From assembly GCA_045106875.1 (NCBI GenBank), contig JBGCFK010000176.1, positions 1 through 10,902 on the forward strand: 10,902 nt of DNA, written 5' to 3'. This stretch comes from Thermohalobaculum sp045106875 (GTDB lineage: Bacteria; Pseudomonadota; Alphaproteobacteria; Rhodobacterales; Rhodobacteraceae). Of the stretch, positions 6,577 through 10,902 are shown piece after piece. Made by a program: the position numbers and the translations under genes. The notes beneath the pieces were generated by a model. It had not been told where the DNA came from and did not search any database. It saw only the letters and a program-made list of their open reading frames with translations. How positions within the stretch are numbered: position 1 is the stretch's first letter; each line of letters opens with the position of its first letter.

Positions 6577-8067
6577 ATGGAATACCTGCAATGGAGTCGC
6601 TTGCGCGAGGAGTGGCTAGGCAACGTCAGGGCTGACCTCATTGCGGGCCTTGTGGTTGCTCTTGCACTTATTCCTGAAGCAATTGCGTTCTCAATCATTG
6701 CGGGGGTCGATCCAAAGGTGGGTCTCTACGCTTCCTTCTCGATCGCTGTGATCACTGCGATTGCGGGCGGGCGTCCTGGCATGATCTCGGCAGCCACTGC
6801 AGCGACCGCGGTTTTGATGGTCACATTGGTCAAAGAACACGGCCTGCAATATCTTTTGGCTGCGAGCGTTCTTGCAGGAGTGTTCCAGGTCATTGCCGGG
6901 ATCTTGAAGCTGGGACGCTTCATGCGGTTTGTCTCTCGCTCGGTCATGACGGGGTTCGTCAATGCGTTGGCGATATTGATCTTCATGGCCCAGATCCCAG
7001 AACTTTTGGACGTCCCCTGGCTCACCTACCCATTGGTCTTGGCCGGTCTGGCGATCCTCTATTTGTTGCCCATTGCGACCAAGGCGGTCCCGGCGCCGCT
7101 TGTGTGCATCGTTGTGCTAACCGGCGCAGTTGTGCTGTTCGACTGGGACTTGCGCACAGTGGGGGACATGGGGGATCTGCCGGATACGCTGCCGGTATTC
7201 CTTCTGCCTGACATTCCGCTCACGTTTGAAACGCTGATGATCATTCTGCCATACGCGCTGGCTGTTGCGGTGGTGGGGTTGCTTGAATCTTTGATGACAG
7301 CTTCGATTGTTGATGAGTTGACCGACACCGATTCTGACAAGAATCGCGAATGCGTAGGGCAGGGGGTCGCCAATATGGCGACTGGCTTCATCGGTGGAAT
7401 GGCTGGCTGCGCGATGATCGGTCAGTCCATCATCAACGTTCAGTCCGGTGGACGCGGGCGCATGTCTTGTTTTTGCGCGGGGGTTTTTCTGCTGATCCTT
7501 GTGGTGTTCCTTGGCGACCTGGTCGGCATCATCCCCATGGCAGCGCTCGTTGCGATAATGATCATGGTCTCGGTTGGAACATTCTCATGGTCTTCGCTCA
7601 GAAAAATGCGCGAACATCCGCCAAGCTCGAATATCGTCATGGTGGCAACTGTTGTTGGCGTTGTAGCCACCCACAACCTTGCGATTGGGGTGCTGGTTGG
7701 CGTTCTGCTGTCCGGCCTGTTTTTCGCAGGCAAGATCGCGCAGATTTTCCGCGTTCGGTCCGAGCTTTCTGCAGATGGCCGTATCCGCCGCTATGTGATT
7801 GAAGGGCAGCTTTTCTTTGCGTCATCCGATGAGTTTCTGGCTGCATTCGACTTTCGTGAAGCGTTGGAGAACGTGATCATAGACCTCAGCGCCGCCCAGA
7901 TCTGGGATATCTCAAGCGTGGCGGCTTTGGACATGGTTGTCTTGAAATTTCGCCGTGAAGGTGCCGATGTCGAACTTATTGGACTGAACGAGGCGAGTGA
8001 GACCATAGTCGACAAACTTGCGTTACATGACAAACCGGGCGCGCTCGATAAGATCATGAGCCACTAG
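6577..8067 (+). CDS. SulP family anion transporter with C-terminal STAS domain
   Basis: This 496-residue inner membrane transporter belongs to the SulP (SLC26) family, which moves sulfate, bicarbonate or other anions. Typical blocks are ADLIAGLVVALALIPEAIAF at about 19-38, then GVDPKVGLYASF, then GGRPGMISAATAATAVLMV. The later signature runs from CVGQGVANMATGFIGGMAGC to AMIGQS, followed by NVQSGGRGRMS. Roughly 11-14 membrane segments can be read to about residue 395. A STAS domain follows (about 400-490), with DLSAAQIWDISSVAALD from Asp436; its Asp444-Ile-Ser-Ser lies where anti-sigma antagonists carry their phosphorylatable serine. The start at 6577 has AGGAG (6566-6570) six bases ahead; the frame is open to an earlier ATG at 6490, but that extension is hydrophilic and unlike the family. 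The substrate cannot be read from sequence; bicarbonate and sulfate are both possible. It forms a unit with the stress protein gene 10 bases downstream. Confidence 0.92.
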   Translation: MEYLQWSRLREEWLGNVRADLIAGLVVALALIPEAIAFSIIAGVDPKVGLYASFSIAVITAIAGGRPGMISAATAATAVLMVTLVKEHGLQYLLAASVLAGVFQVIAGILKLGRFMRFVSRSVMTGFVNALAILIFMAQIPELLDVPWLTYPLVLAGLAILYLLPIATKAVPAPLVCIVVLTGAVVLFDWDLRTVGDMGDLPDTLPVFLLPDIPLTFETLMIILPYALAVAVVGLLESLMTASIVDELTDTDSDKNRECVGQGVANMATGFIGGMAGCAMIGQSIINVQSGGRGRMSCFCAGVFLLILVVFLGDLVGIIPMAALVAIMIMVSVGTFSWSSLRKMREHPPSSNIVMVATVVGVVATHNLAIGVLVGVLLSGLFFAGKIAQIFRVRSELSADGRIRRYVIEGQLFFASSDEFLAAFDFREALENVIIDLSAAQIWDISSVAALDMVVLKFRREGADVELIGLNEASETIVDKLALHDKPGALDKIMSH

Positions 8068-8077
8068 GGGGGAACTG

Positions 8078-8926
8078 ATGTCCAAGGTACTCGTATGCGT
8101 GGACGGCTCGGTCTACGTGGACAGTGTCGTCGATCACGCGGCCTGGGTGGCGAAGGCGACCACATCGACGGTCGAGTTGCTGCAGGTTCTTGGTCGGCGG
8201 GAAGCAACCGCGTCTGACCGCTCTGGCAGGATCGTCGCTGGCGCCCGAAGGAAGCTGTTGCAGGAACTCGCCGATCTGGATGCCGAGCGTGCGAAGCTCA
8301 TGCAGAAGGAGGCACGTTTCGTACTCGACGAGGCAAAGAGACGTCTGGAACAGAGCGGCATCTGCGAGGTCACCACTGTTCTGAGGCATGGTGATCTGGT
8401 CCCGACACTACACGAGCTGGAAGAGAGCGCGACCTTTGTCGTTATCGGCAAGCGCGGCGAAGCCGCGGATTTCGCGAAGCTGCATCTTGGATCGAACCTG
8501 GAACGAATCGTGCGTTCTTCCAGTAAGCCAATTTTTATCGCCTCGCGTGCATTCAGGCAGATTTCGCGCGCCATCGTGGCCTTCGACGGGAGTGCAAGTT
8601 CCTTGAAGGCCATAGACCAGATCTCGCGATCTCCCCTTTACAAGGATGTGGAGTTGGTAGTTCTGACTGCCGGTGAGAAATCGACCTCAGCAATGCAGGC
8701 TCTTGATCGCGCGAAGGCGCAGCTTGATGCGGCTGGGCTTTCGGTAACGGTGAAGCTGATCGCTGGTCGTCCGGACATCGTCATTGCACAGGCCGTTGTG
8801 GATGAGCGTGCGGATCTATTGGTGATGGGTGCCTATGGCCACTCTCGTCTCAGAACATTGATGATCGGCAGCACGACGTCAGAGGTGATCCGTGCCTGCC
8901 AGATACCTATAGCGATTTATCGGTAG
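8078..8926 (+). CDS. Tandem-domain universal stress protein (UspA family)
   Basis: The 282-residue cytoplasmic protein holds two Usp domains in tandem. Domain 1 (about 1-150) begins KVLVCVDGS and ends with PIFIAS. Domain 2 (about 155-282) begins RAIVAFDGSASSLKAID and ends IPIAIYR. Domain 2 has the full ATP-binding loop G251-x2-G254-x9-G264-S265. Domain 1 has the same loop with one extra residue, G124-x2-G127-x10-G138-S139, and a charged helical insert at about 50-95 rich in Arg, Lys, Leu and Glu. ATP binding is therefore clear for domain 2 and less so for domain 1. A GGGGGG run at 8068-8073 serves as ribosome binding site, 10 bases after the SulP stop, so the two are co-transcribed. Usp proteins beside membrane transporters often modulate them; that role here is inference. 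Confidence 0.93.
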   Translation: MSKVLVCVDGSVYVDSVVDHAAWVAKATTSTVELLQVLGRREATASDRSGRIVAGARRKLLQELADLDAERAKLMQKEARFVLDEAKRRLEQSGICEVTTVLRHGDLVPTLHELEESATFVVIGKRGEAADFAKLHLGSNLERIVRSSSKPIFIASRAFRQISRAIVAFDGSASSLKAIDQISRSPLYKDVELVVLTAGEKSTSAMQALDRAKAQLDAAGLSVTVKLIAGRPDIVIAQAVVDERADLLVMGAYGHSRLRTLMIGSTTSEVIRACQIPIAIYR

Positions 8927-9146
8927 ACCCCGTGTTTCAGCCGTTGCGCGGTCGTCTTTTGCATCAATGCTTCAGGCTCAGGTAATGTTGCCTTCGATAT
9001 AAAAATGCTCTTTAAAATACTACAGTTCGAAAATTGGCGTTCCTTTAATATGCGTAGCTGACAGAAAAATACTAGCAGAACGCGACCGATGTCACATTCT
9101 GGAGCATGCACCGCAAACATGCGGGCTGAGCCCTTGGGAGGACTGA
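8927..9146 (+). promoter_or_regulatory. Regulatory gap upstream of the polyol ABC transporter operon
   Basis: This 220-base gap includes a clearly AT-rich stretch at about 8994-9075, unlike the surrounding DNA, as expected for a promoter. A loose candidate is TTGCCT (8988-8993) with TTAAAA (9012-9017), spaced 18 bases. Near the gene lies a small perfect inverted repeat, CCGCA (9111-9115) and TGCGG (9120-9124), which overlaps a GCATG/CATGC pair (9104-9108, 9118-9122) and could be an operator. GGGAGG at 9135-9140 is the ribosome binding site for the binding protein. No coding sequence is evident. Confidence 0.35.
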
Positions 9147-10454
9147 ATGAAGATGCTTCGCAATGTTATGCTTGGTGCCGCTGTCAGCGCGCTTGGCTCG
9201 ACGCTTGCCTTTGCAGGCGAGTTGACGATTGCCACCGTCAACAATGGCCACATGATCGAAATGCAGAAGTTGACCCCGAATTTCGAGGCAGCGCATCCTG
9301 GCATCTCGCTGAAATGGGTGGTCCTCGAGGAAGGCGTCCTGCGCAGCCGGGTCACCACCGATATCGCGACTAAAGGTGGTCAGTTCGACGTCATGACCAT
9401 CGGCATGTACGAGGCACCGATCTGGGGCAAGCTTGGTTGGCTCGTACCACTTGAGTTCAGCGATGGCTATGACATCGAGGATATTCTACCTGCGATGCGC
9501 GGTGGTCTGAGCTATGACGGCAAGCTCTTCGCTGCCCCATTCTACGGCGAGAGCTCCATGATCATGTATCGCAAAGACCTGGTCGATGCGGCTGGCATGT
9601 CAATCGAGGACAACCCGACCTGGGACCATATCCGCGATGTTGCCTCAAAACTGCATGATCCGGACAATGGCGTCTATGGCATCTGCCTGCGCGGGAAGCC
9701 CGGCTGGGGCGACAACATGGCGTTCCTGACCACCATGGCAAACAGTTTTGGGGCGCAGTGGTTTAACATGGACTGGAAGCCCGCACTGGACAGCGACGCC
9801 TGGAAGGATGCAGTCACGTTCTATGTCGACCTGCTGGAAAGCTATGGGCCTCCGGGATCGGAAGGGAATTCGTTCAATGAGATCCTGGCACTGATCAACG
9901 AAGGTAAGTGTGGCATGTGGATCGATGCGACCATAGCGGCAAGTTTCGTGACCGATCCGGATCAGTCCAAGGTTGCGGACAAGATGGCGTTCGCGCAGTC
10001 GCCAGTGATGGAGACCAACAAGGGCGCTAACTGGCTCTGGGCCTGGGCGCTGGCTGTGCCTGCTGGAACGACGCAGGCGGCGGATGCCCAGAAGTTCATC
10101 GAGTGGGCGACCTCCAAGGCCTATATCGAGCTGGTTGCGGCAAAGAACGGTTGGGGTAATGTACCGACGGGCACGCGTCAGTCGACCTATGACAACCCGA
10201 AGTTCCAGGAAGCCGCGACCTTTGACGAAGCCGAGCTCAAGGCAATCCTGTCCGCGAATCCGGAAGATTCGACGCTCAACCCGTCGCCCTATGTGGGTGT
10301 TCAGTTCGCGGCAATTCCTGAGTTCCAGGCCATTGGCATTGCAGTTGGTCAGCAGATGACCAACGCTTTGGCAGGCAACATTTCGGTAGAGGAAGCGTTG
10401 GCCAACGCTCAGGCCGCCGCGGATCGCGAGATGCGCAAGGCTGGCTACTACTGA
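9147..10454 (+). CDS. smoE: ABC transporter substrate-binding protein, sorbitol/mannitol (SmoE/MtlE) type
   Basis: This 435-residue periplasmic solute-binding protein delivers a sugar or sugar alcohol to an ABC importer. A signal peptide has basic MKMLRN, a hydrophobic core, and cleavage expected after Ala-Phe-Ala at residue 23. The mature N-terminus, ELTIATVNNGHMIEMQKLTP, resembles the polyol-binding proteins SmoE of Rhodobacter and MtlE. Further family-like blocks are FDVMTIGMYEAPIWGKLGWL, GKLFAAPFYGESSMIMYRKD, LRGKPGWGDNMAFLTTMANS, and GKCGMWIDATIAASF. Length agrees with the family. ATG 9147 is preceded by GGGAGG at a good distance. The next gene is a MalF-type permease, completing the expected order. 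The polyol assignment rests on remembered family resemblance; another monosaccharide or polyol is possible. Confidence 0.88.
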   Translation: MKMLRNVMLGAAVSALGSTLAFAGELTIATVNNGHMIEMQKLTPNFEAAHPGISLKWVVLEEGVLRSRVTTDIATKGGQFDVMTIGMYEAPIWGKLGWLVPLEFSDGYDIEDILPAMRGGLSYDGKLFAAPFYGESSMIMYRKDLVDAAGMSIEDNPTWDHIRDVASKLHDPDNGVYGICLRGKPGWGDNMAFLTTMANSFGAQWFNMDWKPALDSDAWKDAVTFYVDLLESYGPPGSEGNSFNEILALINEGKCGMWIDATIAASFVTDPDQSKVADKMAFAQSPVMETNKGANWLWAWALAVPAGTTQAADAQKFIEWATSKAYIELVAAKNGWGNVPTGTRQSTYDNPKFQEAATFDEAELKAILSANPEDSTLNPSPYVGVQFAAIPEFQAIGIAVGQQMTNALAGNISVEEALANAQAAADREMRKAGYY

Positions 10455-10468
10455 GCTGCCATATATAA

Positions 10469-10491
10469 GGGGTGGGCGACACGCCCGCCCC
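10469..10491 (+). terminator. Intercistronic GC-rich hairpin between binding protein and permease genes
   Basis: The arms GGGGTGGGCG (10469-10478) and CGCCCGCCCC (10482-10491) pair over 10 positions, with one G-T wobble and a 3-base loop. No T-run follows, and the permease gene starts 22 bases later. Such hairpins after binding protein genes usually act as partial terminators or protect the upstream mRNA from 3' exonucleases, so that the binding protein is made in excess of the membrane components. That role here is inferred from position. Confidence 0.7.
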
Positions 10492-10512
10492 AAGCCATTT
10501 CGCGAGCAGATC

Positions 10513-10902
10513 ATGAACCCGACACTCGTCAGACTGTTGCAGGCCCCCAGCATCATCGTGCTGCTGCTGTGGATGATCGTGCCTCTGTCGATGACAGTCT
10601 ACTTCTCGACTATCCGCTACCATCTTCTCTATCCGGAGCGTACCGGGTGGAACAACTGGTCGAATTATGAGTTCTTCTACACGGACCCGGTCTTCTGGCC
10701 TGCTATTCTGAACACGCTGCTGCTGGTCGGCTCGGTGCTGATAATCTCGGTTGTTCTGGGTCTGGCCATTGCCGTTCTGATTGACCGTCCGTTCCGGGGA
10801 CGTGGGATCGTGCGGGTGCTGCTGATCTCGCCCTTCTTTATCATGCCCACGGTGAACGCACTGTTGTGGAAAAACATGATGATGAATCCGATCTACGGTC
10901 TG
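10513..10902 (+). CDS. smoF: ABC sugar transporter permease, MalF/SmoF type, partial (5' part)
   Basis: The frame from ATG 10513 is open for 130 codons to the end of the window. The product starts with a membrane segment (LQAPSIIVLLLWMIVPLSMT, about 9-28). A short periplasmic stretch with WNNWSNYEFFYTDPVFWPA follows at about 47-65. Next come a second membrane segment (LLLVGSVLIISVVLGLAIAVL, about 69-89), the cytoplasmic DRPFRGRGIVR, and a third segment (LLISPFFIMPTVNALLW). This is the usual start of MalF-type permeases in polyol importers, which are near 290 residues, so over half lies outside. No strong ribosome binding site is seen; GAGCAGATC precedes the ATG. Placement after the binding protein and the intercistronic hairpin supports one operon. 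Confidence 0.88.
   Translation, partial: MNPTLVRLLQAPSIIVLLLWMIVPLSMTVYFSTIRYHLLYPERTGWNNWSNYEFFYTDPVFWPAILNTLLLVGSVLIISVVLGLAIAVLIDRPFRGRGIVRVLLISPFFIMPTVNALLWKNMMMNPIYGL

Noticed and set aside
8927..8960. Possible terminator after the universal stress protein gene (GACC...GGTC followed by TCTTTT)
   Set aside because: The stem is only four perfect pairs over a long loop, too weak to call.
9645..10556. Long - strand open frame opposite the binding protein gene (303 codons)
   Set aside because: It is antisense to a clearly identified binding protein with signal peptide and family motifs; long opposite-strand frames are common in GC-rich coding DNA and its product has no recognisable domain.

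Overview
The window reads as chromosomal DNA of an alphaproteobacterium, most likely of the Rhodobacterales (Roseobacter/Paracoccus type). The support is moderately high GC with GC-rich third positions, a ccoGHIS-type cbb3 oxidase maturation cluster with overlapping stop and start codons, and a Smo-type polyol ABC transporter. All supported genes lie on the + strand. I see no tRNA, rRNA, CRISPR array or intact insertion sequence.

Region 1 (1-2762) is the 3' part of a ccoGHIS (fixGHIS) operon: the last codons of a probable ccoG, then fixH/ccoH, the copper P-type ATPase ccoI/fixI and the small membrane protein ccoS. Each joins the next by an ATGA or TGATG overlap. The products mature the high-affinity cbb3 cytochrome c oxidase; CcoI handles copper across the inner membrane. 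A 43-codon ORF of uncertain reality starts on the ccoS stop codon and runs into the next gene.

Region 2 (2850-3881) is a proline racemase/hydroxyproline epimerase superfamily enzyme. It has Ser and Thr at the two positions that hold the catalytic cysteines in classical members. Region 3 (4030-6078) is a membrane-bound methyl-accepting chemotaxis protein with a NIT (nitrate/nitrite-sensing type) periplasmic domain. Sitting close to the cbb3 maturation genes, it hints at a respiration-related taxis theme, but that link is inference.

Region 4 (6079-6576) is about 500 bases with no gene I can assign. It opens with a strong long hairpin just after the chemotaxis gene. Region 5 (6577-8926) is a two-gene unit: a SulP-family anion transporter with a STAS domain, followed 10 bases later by a tandem-domain universal stress protein.

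Region 6 (8927-10902) starts with a 220-base, partly AT-rich regulatory gap. It continues with a periplasmic sugar-alcohol binding protein of the SmoE/MtlE type, an intercistronic GC-rich hairpin, and the first 130 codons of a MalF-type permease (SmoF-like) that runs off the end.

Most of the content is ordinary for this lineage. The points that merit a second look are the Ser/Thr catalytic pair, the possible overlapping small ORF, the long hairpin, and the unassigned stretch before the SulP gene.
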